A stretch of DNA of 64,000 bases, taken from NCBI RefSeq assembly GCF_007559275.1, contig NZ_VMHK01000001.1, positions 496,001 through 560,000 on the forward strand, given 5' to 3'. Of the stretch, positions 18,864 through 29,266 are shown in pieces; the first letter of the stretch is position 1; every line of letters begins with the position of its first letter. The translations under genes and the position numbers were made by a program. Below the pieces are notes generated by a model. That model saw nothing but the letters and a program-made list of their open reading frames with translations, had not been told where the DNA came from and did not search any database. Source of the DNA: Bifidobacterium apousia. GTDB lineage: Bacteria; Actinomycetota; Actinomycetes; Actinomycetales; Bifidobacteriaceae.

Positions 18864-20549
18864 TCAGCCCAGGGCCTTGGCTACTACCTGGTCGGCATCG
18901 TCCAGAACCTGATCCAGGGCCTCGGGGGAAATGAAGGATTCGGCGTAGACCTTGTAGATGTTCTCGGTGCCGGAGGGGCGGGCGGCGAACCAGTTGTTCC
19001 GGGTGGTCACCTTGATGCCGCCGATTTTGGCCCCGTTGCCCGGGGCTTCGGTCAGCTTGGCAGTGATGGGCTCGCCGGCCAGGGTGGAGGCCGTCACATC
19101 GTCCCCGTTCAGCCGGGCGAACTTCTGCTTCTGCTCCAATGTGGTCGGGGTGTCCACCCGCTTGTACCAGCTTTGGCCGAAGCGCTCCACCTGCTCCTGG
19201 TGGAGCTGGGCCGGGTTCTTTCCGGTCTTGGCTGTGATCTCGGCAGCCAGGAGGTCGGGGATCAGCCCGTCCTTGTCGGTCGTCCAGACGCGGCCGTCCC
19301 GACGCAGGAAGCTCATTCCGGAGCTCTCCTCGCCGCCGAAGGCCACCTCGCCCTTGAAGAGGGGGTCGACGAACCACTTGAAGCCCACAGGCACCTCGAC
19401 CAGCCTGGCGCCTATGGAGGCAGCCACACGATCGATCAGGGAGGAGGAGACCAGGGTCTTGCCGATGCCGGCGCCCTGGGGCCATCCGGGACGGTTGCCG
19501 GAGAAGAGGTATTCCACGCAGACGGCGATGTAGTGGTTGGGATTCATGACCCCGGTTCCTGGGCAGACAATGCCATGCCTATCGGCATCCGGATCGGTGC
19601 CGCCCACCAGGTCGTAGGAGTCCCAGGCCCCTGCATTCAGGCGATCCACCAGACCCTTCATGGCATAGGGGGAGCTGGGATCCATGCGGATCTTCCCATC
19701 GTGGTCGATGGTCATGAACCGCCAGGTCGGATCCACTTCCGGGTTGACGACGCCGATGTTCAGGCCGTACTTTTCATTGATCAGCGGCCAGTAGTTGACC
19801 GAGGCCCCGCCCAGCGGATCAATGCCCAGGCGGACCCCCGAGGTTCTGATCAGATCAAAGTCGATGACGTGGCCCAGGTCGGCCACATAGTGTTCCCGGT
19901 AGTCGAAGCGCTCCACCAGGTCGGATTTGACGGCATCTTCAAAGGGGATCCGCTTGACCTGCCTGTAGTCGCCCAGGAGCTCGTTGGCCCGTTGCGCTAT
20001 GGCATTGGTGGTTTCAGCCGGAGCCGGGCCGCCTGTGGGCGGGTCATACTTGAAACCGCCGTCGGTGGGCGGGTTGTGGGAGGGAGTGACCACGATGCCA
20101 TCGGCCAGGTCCTTGCCGGAGAAGCGCTGGGTCCCGTCGGCAGCCCGGTTGTGTGTCAGGATGGCCTGAGAGACGGTGGGGGTGGGAGTGTAGTCATCAT
20201 TGGCGTCAATGCGCACCCGTACGCCGTTGGCTGTCAGGACCTCGATAGCGGTCTTCCAGGCGGGCAGGGAGAGGGCGTGGGTATCGCGGCCCAGATAGAG
20301 CGGTCCGGTGACTCCATCCTTGGCTCGCTGTTCGGCTATGGCCTGGCTGATGGCCACAATATGGGCCTCGTTGAAGGAGGTGGTCAGGGCGGAGCCGCGA
20401 TGCCCGGAGGTGCCGAAGGACACCCGCTGGGAGGGCGTGGAGGGGTCGGGGATGAGATCGTAGTACCTGCCGATCAGATCGTCGACGTTGATCAGATCTT
20501 CCGGGCTGGCAGGCTTGCCCGCGTTCTGTGCTGTCATGCCTCCCATCAT
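18864..20549 (-). CDS. pgm: Phosphoglucomutase (alpha-D-glucose phosphate-specific)
   Basis: Pgm interconverts glucose-1-phosphate and glucose-6-phosphate. The 561-residue product has [20 protein letters not shown], the phosphoserine loop [13 protein letters not shown] with the catalytic Ser, the metal-binding DPDADRHG, the sugar-binding [10 protein letters not shown] and the phosphate-binding [15 protein letters not shown] 20549 is used; an in-frame ATG at 20537 has GGGAGG directly before it but with too short a spacing. The length and motif order match the E. coli Pgm type. Confidence 0.96.
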   Translation of the reverse strand: MMGGMTAQNAGKPASPEDLINVDDLIGRYYDLIPDPSTPSQRVSFGTSGHRGSALTTSFNEAHIVAISQAIAEQRAKDGVTGPLYLGRDTHALSLPAWKTAIEVLTANGVRVRIDANDDYTPTPTVSQAILTHNRAADGTQRFSGKDLADGIVVTPSHNPPTDGGFKYDPPTGGPAPAETTNAIAQRANELLGDYRQVKRIPFEDAVKSDLVERFDYREHYVADLGHVIDFDLIRTSGVRLGIDPLGGASVNYWPLINEKYGLNIGVVNPEVDPTWRFMTIDHDGKIRMDPSSPYAMKGLVDRLNAGAWDSYDLVGGTDPDADRHGIVCPGTGVMNPNHYIAVCVEYLFSGNRPGWPQGAGIGKTLVSSSLIDRVAASIGARLVEVPVGFKWFVDPLFKGEVAFGGEESSGMSFLRRDGRVWTTDKDGLIPDLLAAEITAKTGKNPAQLHQEQVERFGQSWYKRVDTPTTLEQKQKFARLNGDDVTASTLAGEPITAKLTEAPGNGAKIGGIKVTTRNNWFAARPSGTENIYKVYAESFISPEALDQVLDDADQVVAKALG

Positions 20550-20599
20550 GCCACCCCGGCATGAGAAAGCATGCAGATGGGGAACAGACTCCTTCGGTC

Positions 20600-21694
20600 T
20601 CAGTCGGACTGGGGGACCCGCACGTTCAGAGCCCGGTGCTCAACACTGAGTGCCAGGTGACAGGTCTCGCCCAGAATGTCGCCGTCCACCTGAGCCAAGG
20701 CGGGCTTTTCCAGGCGGATTTCTGCCTTGGTCCCCTGCAGCTGGACGATGGTGGAGTTGGTCGACAGGGGGCTCTGGCTGGCCTTTCGGGTGATGGTCTG
20801 ATGCATGACGTCTCCGAAGAGGTTGGCCCAGCCGATCAGGCCAGCGGAGGTGTCGATGATCTCGAAGTCCAGGAAGCCGTCCTCGTAGGAGGCGTCGGGC
20901 ATCAGGGAGAATCCTGGGATCTCCCCACAGTTGCCGGCCATGAAGGTGCGGAAGGTCACCGAGGTGTTGGTCTGTGTGACCTGGTCGGGCCGGGTAATGG
21001 TGATGTCGGCCGTGTACTTGGGTGCGAACAGATGTTTGGCGCCGCTGATGAAGTAGGCCAGCCAGCTGACCGTCTTCTTCAGATTGGGGTCGGTGTCGTC
21101 AATCATCAGGGCGTCGAAGCCGATGCCGGCGATGATCAGGAAGGCATGACCACGGCCTTGTTCCTGATCATCCTGGTCCAGCAGAGCCATGCGGCCCACG
21201 TCGACCTGGGTGGATCCGTACGAGGTGGCCACGGCCAGGGCGGCGTCCAGATCGCCAACGGGAATGCCCATGTTCCTTGCGAAGAGATTCCCGGTTCCTA
21301 TAGGGATGATGCCCATGACATGGTCGCTGGATGCCATGGCGCTGGCTACGGTGCGTACGGTCCCGTCCCCGCCCACGGCAACGACTACGTTGGCTCCACG
21401 CTCCAGTGCCATGCGGGCGCAGGCCTTTCCGTCCCGATCCAGCTGGGTTTCGATGAAGCTGAATTCGCGGATGCCCTTGTCGCGGCAGTATTGCTGGATG
21501 CGCTCGCGGGCAGCGGCGGCCTGGGGCTTGGAGGGGTTGATGACGAAAGCGTAGCTGAGCTGGTCGTCATCCCGGGCCAGGATCTGCATGGCGAACCTAT
21601 GCCGTCTTTGGGCGCGGATGATCAACACCACTGCTGTGACGACAATGGCCGCCACCGCCAGGATGCCGAGGATGACGACCGCTGGAATTGGCAT
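20600..21694 (-). CDS. Diacylglycerol kinase-like lipid kinase
   Basis: This 364-aa protein has one N-terminal TM helix (residues 1-26, rich in Ile, Val and Ala) followed by a cytoplasmic lipid-kinase catalytic domain. The nucleotide-binding block is [17 protein letters not shown], with [14 protein letters not shown] upstream and [15 protein letters not shown] downstream. The C-terminal beta domain has [20 protein letters not shown] and [10 protein letters not shown]. Family knowledge suggests phosphorylation of diacylglycerol or a related lipid; the substrate is not certain. Confidence 0.9.
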   Translation of the reverse strand: MPIPAVVILGILAVAAIVVTAVVLIIRAQRRHRFAMQILARDDDQLSYAFVINPSKPQAAAARERIQQYCRDKGIREFSFIETQLDRDGKACARMALERGANVVVAVGGDGTVRTVASAMASSDHVMGIIPIGTGNLFARNMGIPVGDLDAALAVATSYGSTQVDVGRMALLDQDDQEQGRGHAFLIIAGIGFDALMIDDTDPNLKKTVSWLAYFISGAKHLFAPKYTADITITRPDQVTQTNTSVTFRTFMAGNCGEIPGFSLMPDASYEDGFLDFEIIDTSAGLIGWANLFGDVMHQTITRKASQSPLSTNSTIVQLQGTKAEIRLEKPALAQVDGDILGETCHLALSVEHRALNVRVPQSD

Positions 21695-21915
21695 GATTCT
21701 ATTGTGCGCGCGGTGTCGACCCGAATCCCCCTGGGTGTGTCCGACGTGAACGAACCCTCTACAGCAATCACGCTGACAGTATCAGTTGATTGAGTTATGA
21801 AAACCGGAAAGTTATGATGTCATTCGGTCCATGTGGTCCCTTCGGTCTGGAGCTGCAACGGCTTCGTGCGCTGGAAGTCTGGGAAGGCCCGGGGGTATGG
21901 GAAGAGGAGGCAGGC

Positions 21916-22593
21916 ATGGATAAGTACAAGAGCGTGTTCGACATCATAGGACCCATCATGATCGGACCCTCCAGCTCGCACACAGCTGGGGCCGTGGCCA
22001 TCGGTCGGGTTGGCCACATCCTTGCCGGCGGTGTTCCGAGCCGTGCCGACATTCATTATTATGATTCCTTCGCTCGCACGCACAGCGGTCACGGTACCGA
22101 CTATGCCGTCATCAGCGGCCTGTTGGGTTTTGCGCCGGATGACTCCCGGGTGCCCGATGCCATCGGCATCGCCCGCAGGCAGGGCATGGATTTGACCTTC
22201 CACGAGGAGGATGAACCCAGTCCCATCGACCACCCGAACACTGCCGTCCTGGACTTGCGGGGCCCAGCCGGCCGGGTGATCTACGCGGCTTGCTCCATCG
22301 GGGGCGGAACCATTGAAGTGCGGCGTATCAACTTGGACGGCTGCCTGATCACTCCTCCAGGGCTTTTGCCCATCCTGCTGGTGGAACTGGATGAATCCGA
22401 CAAGGGCTCCAGTCGTCGGTTGGAGCGCATACGCGATCTGCTCCGGGAAGAGGGCGTGACCAAGCAGACCAGGTATGAGCCCGCGGGTCCGGCCGGCACG
22501 GCAGTGTACGAGTTCGATTTGGACAATCCGCTGTCCACGCAGCGGCAGCAGCAGATTGCCGGTCACTCGTCCCGGATGATTTATATCGACTAG
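21916..22593 (+). CDS. sdaAB: L-serine ammonia-lyase, beta subunit
   Basis: With the next gene this forms the iron-sulfur L-serine dehydratase that deaminates serine to pyruvate. I start it at ATG 21916, which has GAGGAGG at 21904-21910; this gives 225 aa beginning MDKYKSVFDIIGPIMIGPSS. The SSSHTAGAVAIGR block is the family signature. The C-terminal part (about 145-225) has a poorly conserved ACT-like region. The frame is open upstream to 21790, but that stretch lacks family similarity. Confidence 0.93.
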   Translation: MDKYKSVFDIIGPIMIGPSSSHTAGAVAIGRVGHILAGGVPSRADIHYYDSFARTHSGHGTDYAVISGLLGFAPDDSRVPDAIGIARRQGMDLTFHEEDEPSPIDHPNTAVLDLRGPAGRVIYAACSIGGGTIEVRRINLDGCLITPPGLLPILLVELDESDKGSSRRLERIRDLLREEGVTKQTRYEPAGPAGTAVYEFDLDNPLSTQRQQQIAGHSSRMIYID

Positions 22594-22605
22594 GAGGCAT
22601 GGCGC

Positions 22606-23481
22606 ATGTTCACTTCGATCGCTGAACTCGTGAGTATGGCTCAAGAGCGTGGCTCGTCGATATCGGAAGTGGCCATCGAGGAGGAGGTGCGGCGTTCGCA
22701 CCAGACGCGCGAGCAGATCTGGGCAAGAATGGCCAAGAACCTGCAGGTCATGCAGGCTGCCGTGGCCAGGGGGTCCCAGGGCAATGGCGTGTTTTCCAAG
22801 ACCGGGCTGAGCGGAGGACAGGCCGCTCTGCTGGATCATTACCGGAAGACACGAACCAGCCTGAGCGGCGATGCCATGCTGCAGGCTGTCGAGGCCGCCA
22901 TGGCCACCAATGAGGTCAATGCGGCCATGGGCATCATCTGCGCGACGCCTACGGCCGGTTCCTCGGGAACCCTGCCTGGAGTGCTCACCGTGCTCAAGAA
23001 CCGACTGGGGCTGGATGACGATGGGCTGATCCGCTGCCTGTTCACGGCAGGGGCTTTCGGACTGGTCACGGCCAACAAGGCGATGATTTCCGGAGCTACA
23101 GGCGGTTGCCAGGCCGAGGTGGGCAGCGCATCCGGCATGGCTGCCGCTGCTGCGGTTGAGGGTGCAGGAGGCGATCCTGATGCCAGCGCCCAAGCCTTCG
23201 CTATAGCCATGAGCAATCTGCTGGGACTGGTCTGCGATCCCGTGGCCGGACTGGTGGAGGTGCCCTGCGTCAATCGCAACGCCATCGGCACTGCCAACGC
23301 TTTGATCGCTGCTGACATCGCCTTGTCGGGTGGTGTCAGCAGGATCCCGCCCGATGAGGTCATCGCAGCCATGAAGTCCATCGGCGAAAGCATGCCCTCA
23401 TCACTGAGAGAGACCGGCATCGGCGGACTAGCGGGCACCCCCACCGGCAAACGGTTCCGCAAGACTGTATTCGGCCAGTGA
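22606..23481 (+). CDS. sdaAA: L-serine ammonia-lyase, iron-sulfur alpha subunit
   Basis: This 291-residue alpha subunit carries the 4Fe-4S cluster and active site. Its predicted cluster cysteines are in ICATPTAGSSGTLPG, GATGGCQAEVG and LVCDPVAGLVEVPC. ATG 22606 follows sdaAB by 12 nt with AGGAGG upstream. The C-terminal GIGGLAGTPTGKR is conserved in the family. The split two-gene form is common in Firmicutes and bifidobacteria. Confidence 0.95.
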   Translation: MFTSIAELVSMAQERGSSISEVAIEEEVRRSHQTREQIWARMAKNLQVMQAAVARGSQGNGVFSKTGLSGGQAALLDHYRKTRTSLSGDAMLQAVEAAMATNEVNAAMGIICATPTAGSSGTLPGVLTVLKNRLGLDDDGLIRCLFTAGAFGLVTANKAMISGATGGCQAEVGSASGMAAAAAVEGAGGDPDASAQAFAIAMSNLLGLVCDPVAGLVEVPCVNRNAIGTANALIAADIALSGGVSRIPPDEVIAAMKSIGESMPSSLRETGIGGLAGTPTGKRFRKTVFGQ

Positions 23482-23624
23482 TGCGTGGCAGACGCGTATA
23501 AGGGACGGCTGGTTCGCGTCTGCCTTCCTGCCGCGGCCGGGCCGGTTGCAGCAGAGGCCATGGGACTCGGAAAGAGGTGTGCGGGGCCGGTTTCCGTGTC
23601 CTTTGAAAGTCATACAATTCAGAT

Positions 23625-24911
23625 ATGTTAGATATCAGGTTCATTCAGGAACATCCGGATGTTGTCCGTGAATCACAGCGCAAACGCGGCGAATCGGTCG
23701 AACTCGTCGACGAAGTGCTGAAGGCGGACAGCGAGCGCAGGGCTGCACTCCAGGATTACGAGAGCTGCAGGGCCGAGCAGAAGTCGCTCGGCAAGCGCAT
23801 GGGTTCGGCGTCTCCTGATGAGAAAGCCGACCTTCTGGCCCGGACCAAGAGCCTGTCCGAGAAGGTGGATGCCTGCAAGTCAGCCTCCGACGAGGCCAAT
23901 GCCAAGTACACCGATCTCATGTGGAAGTTCAGCAACGTAGTGGAGCCCGAGGCGCCCGAGGGCGGCGAGGACGACTACGTGGTGGTCAAGAAGGTCGGTA
24001 CCCCGCGCGACTTCACCAAAGAGGGCTTCGAGCCCAAGAACCACCTGGACTTGGGCGTGGGCGTGGCTGGCATCGACATGCGCAGGGGCGTCAAGATTTC
24101 CGGTTCCCGCTTCTACTTCCTGCGCGGTGACGTGGCCCGGTTGGAGATCGCCATGCTGACCATGGCCGTGGACCAGGCCATGGAGCACGGATTCATTCCC
24201 ACCATTACACCCACCTTGGTCCGGCCCGAGGTCATGGCCGGCACCGGCTTCCTGAATGCCCATGCCGACGAGATCTACCGTCTGCGTGAGCCTGACGATC
24301 AGTATCTGGTGGGCACCTCCGAGGTCTCCCTGGCCGGCATGCACGAGGATGAGATTCTGGATCTGAGCCAAGGCCCGTTGCGCTACTGTGGCTGGTCCAG
24401 CTGCTACCGGCGGGAGGCTGGCTCTGCTGGCAAGGACACCATGGGCATCATCCGCGTCCACCAGTTCGACAAGGTGGAGATGTTCGTCTACTGCAAGCAG
24501 GAGGACTCCCGTGATCAGCACCAGCAGCTGCTGGCCATGGAGCAGGAGATGCTGGCCAAGGTGGACGTGCCTTACCGGATCATCGACACCGCGGCGGGAG
24601 ACCTGGGGTCCTCGGCTGCGCGCAAGTTCGACTGCGAGGCCTGGGTGCCCACCCAGGGTCGCTACCGCGAGCTGACGTCAACCTCCAACTGCACCGAATA
24701 CCAGGCCCGCCGCCTCAACGAGCGCGAGCGGTTGGAGGACGGCTCTACGCGTCCCGTCAGCACCCTGAATGGGACCTTGGCCACCACCCGTTGGTTGGTC
24801 GCCATTCTGGAGAACCACCAGAACGCCGACGGCTCCATCGTCATCCCTGAGGCCATGCGCTCCTATGTGGGCGGCAAGGAGGTCATCGAGCCCAAGACCT
24901 GGGAGGCCTGA
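23625..24911 (+). CDS. serS: Serine--tRNA ligase
   Basis: SerRS (428 aa) charges serine tRNAs and starts selenocysteine synthesis where that occurs. The N-terminal long coiled-coil arm (about 25-105) has charged heptads. The class II core has motif 2 [20 protein letters not shown] and motif 3 [16 protein letters not shown]. Upstream of ATG 23625 no strong ribosome site is visible. A tRNA-Ser gene lies 93 nt downstream on the same strand, so enzyme and substrate are adjacent. Confidence 0.97.
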   Translation: MLDIRFIQEHPDVVRESQRKRGESVELVDEVLKADSERRAALQDYESCRAEQKSLGKRMGSASPDEKADLLARTKSLSEKVDACKSASDEANAKYTDLMWKFSNVVEPEAPEGGEDDYVVVKKVGTPRDFTKEGFEPKNHLDLGVGVAGIDMRRGVKISGSRFYFLRGDVARLEIAMLTMAVDQAMEHGFIPTITPTLVRPEVMAGTGFLNAHADEIYRLREPDDQYLVGTSEVSLAGMHEDEILDLSQGPLRYCGWSSCYRREAGSAGKDTMGIIRVHQFDKVEMFVYCKQEDSRDQHQQLLAMEQEMLAKVDVPYRIIDTAAGDLGSSAARKFDCEAWVPTQGRYRELTSTSNCTEYQARRLNERERLEDGSTRPVSTLNGTLATTRWLVAILENHQNADGSIVIPEAMRSYVGGKEVIEPKTWEA

Positions 24912-25004
24912 GCCGCCTCTGCTGGGATCGACCGACATTCCGTTGGTGGTTGGACCAACCTTGATGTCGTATGATGAGTGACGTGTCTGATTGGCACGTC
25001 TTTT

Positions 25005-25089
25005 GGACAGGTGTCTGAGCGGCCGAAAGAGACGGTCTTGAAAACCGTTGTGGCGCAAGCCACCGCGGGTTCGAATCCCGCCCTGTCCG
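25005..25089 (+). tRNA. tRNA-Ser(TGA)
   Basis: GGACAGG (25005-25011) pairs with CCTGTCC (25082-25088); G25089 is the discriminator. The anticodon stem ACGGT/ACCGT closes the loop CTTGAAA with anticodon TGA at 25039-25041. A long variable arm and a GTTCGAATC T loop are present. CCA is not encoded. Confidence 0.97.
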
Positions 25090-25097
25090 CCTGATTG

Positions 25098-25123
25098 ATG
25101 CCCCGGAGCCATATCCGGGGCAT
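25098..25123 (+). terminator. Terminator of tRNA-Ser(TGA)
   Basis: ATGCCCCGGA (25098-25107) pairs with TCCGGGGCAT (25114-25123), a 10-bp stem with a 6-nt loop, followed by TCTTG. It lies 9 nt after the tRNA. Confidence 0.85.
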
Positions 25124-25278
25124 TCTTGTATTCGCTGAAGCGTATGTTTCCAGTCCGGAGGTCAGCGGTTGCGCAGCGGTGTGAGTTGGAGCCCGGTGCT
25201 TACAATAAAGGACGGTAGCCATGCTTAATCACGCGAGTCGAACTTTGGGTGTCGGCTCTGCAAGGGAAAGGTCGGGTC

Positions 25279-25776
25279 GTGGATCAATTCATCGCCATTG
25301 TCTCTCTGATCGGAGATTGGTTGCTTTTCACATTCCCACTCTTCCAGGGGCTGATGGAGCTGCAGGAATATCAGGAGCTCCTGGACGACTTTGATCAGCT
25401 CAGCAAGAATTGGGACGAGGTCTCGCCCTGGTGGTGGCTGGTGCCCATCGTCAAGATTCAGTTGGAACGCAAACGCGGGCATGAAATTCTCCGTCAGGCT
25501 ACCAGAACCCGGTCAGAACGTCGACGGGCGCTGAGCTTCCTTGACCAGGCGACTGCCTGGTATTTCGTGTCGGTCGCAGGCTGGCTGAAGATGATCTCCT
25601 CCTCTTATGAATTGCTTGAGACATACGATGTCGAAGAGAACATATGGCTGCTGGTCCTTCTCGTCGTCCTGCTGACCTCCGGCGGTCTCTTCAACGCTTA
25701 CTATCGCATAGACAGAAAGCGGATAGGCCAGAAGGAGAAGGAGCTGAAGCCCGACTCGGAGGTGGCCAACGACTGA
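25279..25776 (+). CDS. Small membrane protein of unknown function
   Basis: From GTG 25279, with AAGGGAAAGG upstream, the product has 165 aa; the frame is open to GTG 25249 without a ribosome site. Hydrophobic segments lie near residues 2-24 (DQFIAIVSLIGDWLLFTFPL), 48-60 and 125-145, separated by a charged helical region. The middle has YQELLDDFDQLSKNWDE and the C-terminus is charged (KRIGQKEKELKPDSE). I do not recognise a family. It lies in the flank of tRNA-Ser(TGA), a common site of strain-variable genes. Confidence 0.65.
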   Translation: MDQFIAIVSLIGDWLLFTFPLFQGLMELQEYQELLDDFDQLSKNWDEVSPWWWLVPIVKIQLERKRGHEILRQATRTRSERRRALSFLDQATAWYFVSVAGWLKMISSSYELLETYDVEENIWLLVLLVVLLTSGGLFNAYYRIDRKRIGQKEKELKPDSEVAND

Positions 25777-26190
25777 CAAGGCGCCCAAAAGTTCCGGGAA
25801 TGGCGGCATTGAATCCGTAGCCAGAGCGGATCTTGGCACTTCGAGCAGTATGCGTCAGAGAACGGTGGACGTGGGGAACAGGATGATTCCCTTGAACGTG
25901 CGACAACTTCTAGGCAGTTTCATGGTGGTCAAGGGCATAGGGCGGCCGGACCTGCGCCAGGTGCGGGAATTGGTCGGATGCCGGGGGCTGCACATGGCCT
26001 CGGCTCTTACCTTGCGCCAGTGCCTGGATACGGTGCCGGGCCGGGTCTCACTGCTGGATCTTGCGCGGAAGCTGGTATCCCGGGTGTTCATGTTGCCGGA
26101 GAGTTGAAGTCGTAGACTCAGCCATTGCTTGGTCTCTGCCTTGGGAGATGCTGGAAACCGTTGTGCGCGAAGGAGGGAAGGAGCAGACCG
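25777..26190. other. Intergenic region, no gene supported
   Basis: This region precedes the ClC gene. A short plus-strand frame at 25850-26107 would encode 85 residues, beginning MRQRTVDVGNRMIPLN, but it has no convincing ribosome site and no family I recognise. A minus-strand frame continues through it only as an extension of the shadow of the ClC gene. AAGGAG at about 26178-26183 belongs to the next gene. Confidence 0.5.
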
Positions 26191-27792
26191 GTGAGGCTGA
26201 ATCTGTCTTGGAGAAAGCCGTCGGCAGAAGAGATGGATCAGACCCATCGTTCCGACCCGGTGCAGGCGACCAGACCGGGTCGAGCCAGCCGGTGGTTGGT
26301 GGCGCTCAGAGCCGCTTGCTGTGGACTGTTGGTGGGAGTGCTGGTGGTGCTCTACCGGCAGGGCATCGGTTATGGCACCAGGTTCGCTCGATGGGCCTAC
26401 TCGCAGATGCGAAACCAACCCCTGATAATTCTTCCGTGGCTGCTGGCTGCCCTGCTGGTAGGCCTGGCCTTGGCCTGGATGGTCCGCCGGGTTCCCATGG
26501 CCTCCGGCTCCGGCATCCCTCAGGTGGAGGGCGTGGTCATCCACGGCATGCGCATGCCTGCCCTCCCTGTGCTGGGTGTACGCTTCCTGGGCGGTCTGGC
26601 CTGCGGCATGTTCGGCCTGTCTCTGGGGCGTGAGGGGCCCTCGGTACAGATCGGCGCAGCCGGTTCCCAGATGGTTTCCCGAGGATTGCGCCGAGACCGT
26701 GTGGAGGAGACCTGCCTGGTGACCTCCGGCGCGGCTGCCGGTCTGTCTGCAGCCTTCAACGCGCCCTTGTCGGGGATGGTCTTCGCCCTGGAGGAGATCC
26801 ACCGCTCCTTTTCGCCAATGATTCTTCTGTCAGCGGGCATGGCCTGCCTGAGTGCTGATTTCATCGCCAAAAACCGCTTCGGCCTGCGCCCGGTTCTGGA
26901 CTTCACCGCTATGCCCCAGTTGACCATCGCCCAGTATCTGCTGATGATCCCCCTTGGGCTGATGGCCGGCCTTGTGGGAGCTGCCATGAACCGTCTGCTG
27001 CTGGGCGCGCAGAGCCTTTACAGGCACCTGCCCTCGAAGCTGGGACCGGTGATCTCCCTCTTCCTGGCTCTGCCGGTCGGATTGGTGCTGCCTGCTGTTC
27101 TGGGTGGCGGCGAGGACCTGATTGGCAAGGCGGAAGGTGTTCGTGAGGTGGCTTGGTCGGTGGCCATCAACCTGCTGGTTCTGCTTCTGGTCAAGATGCT
27201 CTTTACGGCTACCTCCTTCGGCAGCGGTGCCCCCGGAGGCATCTTCATGCCCATCCTGGCAGTCGGCACACTGACTGGGTCCCTGTGCGGGATGGGTGCG
27301 GCCGCCTTGGGAATGCCTGTCAGGATTATTCCAGTCTGTGCGGTCTGCGCCATGGCGGGCACTCTGACGGCCTCGGTCAAGGCCCCCATAACCTCCATCC
27401 TGCTGACGGTGGAGATGTCAGGCTCTCTGGTCCACATGCTCCCTGTGGCCCTGTGCGCTTTTACGGCTTTGATGGTGTCCGATTTGTTGGGTGTCCAGCC
27501 TATTTACGAGGCTCTGCTGGAGCGTTATCGCCGAGGACGTGCTCCCGATGCCCGGGTTCCTGACAGGGTCACTGTGGAGTTCCCCATAGAGCATGGCAGT
27601 CCGGCGGCTGGTCGTCTGCTTGGGCAGGTTCCCTGGCCGCACGGATGTGCCGTAATTGGTCTTCGCCGGGGTGAGCATCGGCTGATTCCTGCTGGTGATC
27701 TGAGGTTGCTCGCCGGAGACGGTGTCATCCTGCTCTGTCCCGGTGATCGTCTGGATCAGGCCCGACGGGTCATGGAAAGCCTCTGTCGCTGA
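26191..27792 (+). CDS. ClC-family chloride/proton antiporter or channel with RCK_C-like domain
   Basis: The GTG start at 26191 has AAGGAG 7 nt upstream and gives 533 aa; ATG 26233 is a weaker alternative. The integral membrane domain carries the three ClC selectivity motifs: GSGIPQVEG, GREGPSVQIG with the external gating Glu, and GAPGGIFMP. SGAAAGLSAAFNAPLSG is also family-specific. The final 70 residues (VTVEFPIEHGSPAAGRLL to the end) resemble a TrkA/RCK C-terminal domain, which could bind a regulator. A gating Glu is usual in exchangers and many channels, so transport mode cannot be decided. Confidence 0.93.
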   Translation: MRLNLSWRKPSAEEMDQTHRSDPVQATRPGRASRWLVALRAACCGLLVGVLVVLYRQGIGYGTRFARWAYSQMRNQPLIILPWLLAALLVGLALAWMVRRVPMASGSGIPQVEGVVIHGMRMPALPVLGVRFLGGLACGMFGLSLGREGPSVQIGAAGSQMVSRGLRRDRVEETCLVTSGAAAGLSAAFNAPLSGMVFALEEIHRSFSPMILLSAGMACLSADFIAKNRFGLRPVLDFTAMPQLTIAQYLLMIPLGLMAGLVGAAMNRLLLGAQSLYRHLPSKLGPVISLFLALPVGLVLPAVLGGGEDLIGKAEGVREVAWSVAINLLVLLLVKMLFTATSFGSGAPGGIFMPILAVGTLTGSLCGMGAAALGMPVRIIPVCAVCAMAGTLTASVKAPITSILLTVEMSGSLVHMLPVALCAFTALMVSDLLGVQPIYEALLERYRRGRAPDARVPDRVTVEFPIEHGSPAAGRLLGQVPWPHGCAVIGLRRGEHRLIPAGDLRLLAGDGVILLCPGDRLDQARRVMESLCR

Positions 27793-27802
27793 CTGACGTT
27801 CT

Positions 27803-28414
27803 CTAAAGGATGGTCAGGCACTGCCCGTGGACTGCCACGGCCTGGCTGTTGTTGATGGCCACCATGGGCGCATCGTCGCCGTAGCGGTCCAGAATTTTCC
27901 TGGTCACCTCGGCGAAGGGCTCAGAATCAAGGTGAGGGAGGAGACGGAAGTCCACCAGACCCAGACCGGCGGTGGAGTCCAGATCCGGGGCGGCCGAGCG
28001 TGGATCCATGGCATCCAGGAAGCCGATATCGGGACCGGTCACCACAGCGCCGGCCGATTCGCCGATATAGGGTTTGCCTTGACCCACCTGCTGCCTGATC
28101 AGATCAGCAGCCCCTGAGCGGCACAGCTCCTGCAACAGGAAGAAGGTGTTGCCGCCGGACAGGTAGATCAGGTCGTCCTCCTCCAGGCTGCGACGTATGG
28201 TCTCCGGATCGGCTGTTGAGACTTCCAGGTCGTCGATCCGGCAGCCCATGTCGGTGAAAGCCCGGCGAGCCTCCTGGACATAACCATCCGAACGCTGTGG
28301 AAGGTTGGCCGTGGGGATGAAAGCCACCGTATGATTCTTGGGCGAGCCTTCCAGAAAGGCTGGCAACCTGTCAGCGGTAGCGGAGAATGAGGATGTAAGC
28401 AGCAGCCGACGCAT
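27803..28414 (-). CDS. Peptidase S51 (dipeptidase E-like) protein
   Basis: I start it at ATG 28414 (MRRLLLTSSF), with AAAGGAG 5 nt upstream; the frame opens 5 codons earlier without that site. The 203-residue product has the S51 nucleophile block PYIGESAGAVVTGPDI with the Ser in GESAG, plus the YLSGGNTFFLLQELC block upstream. A downstream LPHLDSEP supplies a candidate His. Family enzymes hydrolyse Asp-X dipeptides or are related to cyanophycinase. The 3' end converges on the ClC gene with a 10-nt gap. Confidence 0.88.
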   Translation of the reverse strand: MRRLLLTSSFSATADRLPAFLEGSPKNHTVAFIPTANLPQRSDGYVQEARRAFTDMGCRIDDLEVSTADPETIRRSLEEDDLIYLSGGNTFFLLQELCRSGAADLIRQQVGQGKPYIGESAGAVVTGPDIGFLDAMDPRSAAPDLDSTAGLGLVDFRLLPHLDSEPFAEVTRKILDRYGDDAPMVAINNSQAVAVHGQCLTIL

Positions 28415-28561
28415 AACGGCTCCTTTCATGCCAGGCGGGACTTCCGCCCCGGGCAGGTCGCAAAACGTAAGATCCGACCATTGCTGGTCTCAATATATCC
28501 AAGTAATGGTCTTCGCCTAGTGATTGACCACGTTGTAGGCTCAAATGCCTAGTCTGGGGGC

Positions 28562-29266
28562 ATGGCAAGGCAGCATCAGGAGTTACGGCAGGGATCTGGT
28601 CAAGGCGTATCGCACGACATGTCAGGCGAGGATTCATACAGCGACGACCGCCCCGATACCGTAGCCCCAGGCGGCAGTATCCTCTTCGCGTTGCCCGGAA
28701 CCCTGGTGGATTGGGACCCGCGCCGAGCCCTGGTTGGGCAGTATCCTGACGGTGTAGTCGATATGGTGCTGGATCCGAATGACCCTTGGGGCTTTGCCTG
28801 TGTCAGCAGACAGATCAATCTGGGCGTGGATCCGCAACGAGCTTTGGCCGACTATGAAACCACTCATGGGCCCGCCGTCGCCTGGGTGGTTCGCGTCTGC
28901 TTGGAAAACTGCGCCCTGGCAGTGAAGGGCCTGCTTCCCGGAGCATCTGATCTGCTGGAGGATCTGCAGCGAGCTGGCCTGACCCTTTGGGGCCTGGCGG
29001 CAACGACCCGTCAGCTGACTGAGTCGGCATCCAAGGTCCTTTCGCCGCTCTCTGCATTGAAGGACATCCTGATCTCATCCGAGGAGCATCTGGATCTTTC
29101 CGATCCTCTCTTCTATCGTCTTGCCCTGCGCCGTTTCGCCATCACCCCCGGGCACACAATCTTTGTCGATCGTGACCCTGAACATGTGGCAATTGCTGAC
29201 AGACTTGGCATGAAGGGGGTTGTCGTTGACGACATCAGCAGTCTGCGTCAACTTTTTCATCGATGA
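28562..29266 (+). CDS. HAD-superfamily-like protein lacking the nucleophile Asp
   Basis: This 234-residue frame aligns by eye with HAD phosphatases of the DWDPR subtype. Residues 40-55 read ILFALPGTLVDWDPRR, whereas active members have F-D-x-x-G-x-L; Ala43 sits where the nucleophile Asp belongs. The second motif, usually S-N, reads LAATTRQ. The third is FVDRDPEHVAIADRLGMKGV, where active members usually have two adjacent Asp. The first 37 residues are unrelated and poorly ordered. It may be a pseudoenzyme or be decaying. It is divergent from the S51 peptidase gene. Confidence 0.78.
   Translation: MARQHQELRQGSGQGVSHDMSGEDSYSDDRPDTVAPGGSILFALPGTLVDWDPRRALVGQYPDGVVDMVLDPNDPWGFACVSRQINLGVDPQRALADYETTHGPAVAWVVRVCLENCALAVKGLLPGASDLLEDLQRAGLTLWGLAATTRQLTESASKVLSPLSALKDILISSEEHLDLSDPLFYRLALRRFAITPGHTIFVDRDPEHVAIADRLGMKGVVVDDISSLRQLFHR

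Noticed and set aside
18423-20564. Open frame of 713 codons on the plus strand
   Set aside because: It is opposite pgm and the rnhA start, whose motifs are clear. The frame is a GC-content shadow. Similar shadows were left out at 14651-15823 and 20528-21793.
24947-24960. GGTTGGACCAACC palindrome after serS as a terminator
   Set aside because: The stem is short with almost no loop and no T-run follows; it is not a credible terminator by itself.
25850-26107. Possible 85-codon gene upstream of the ClC gene
   Set aside because: No ribosome site, no recognisable product, and no clear terminator or promoter around it.
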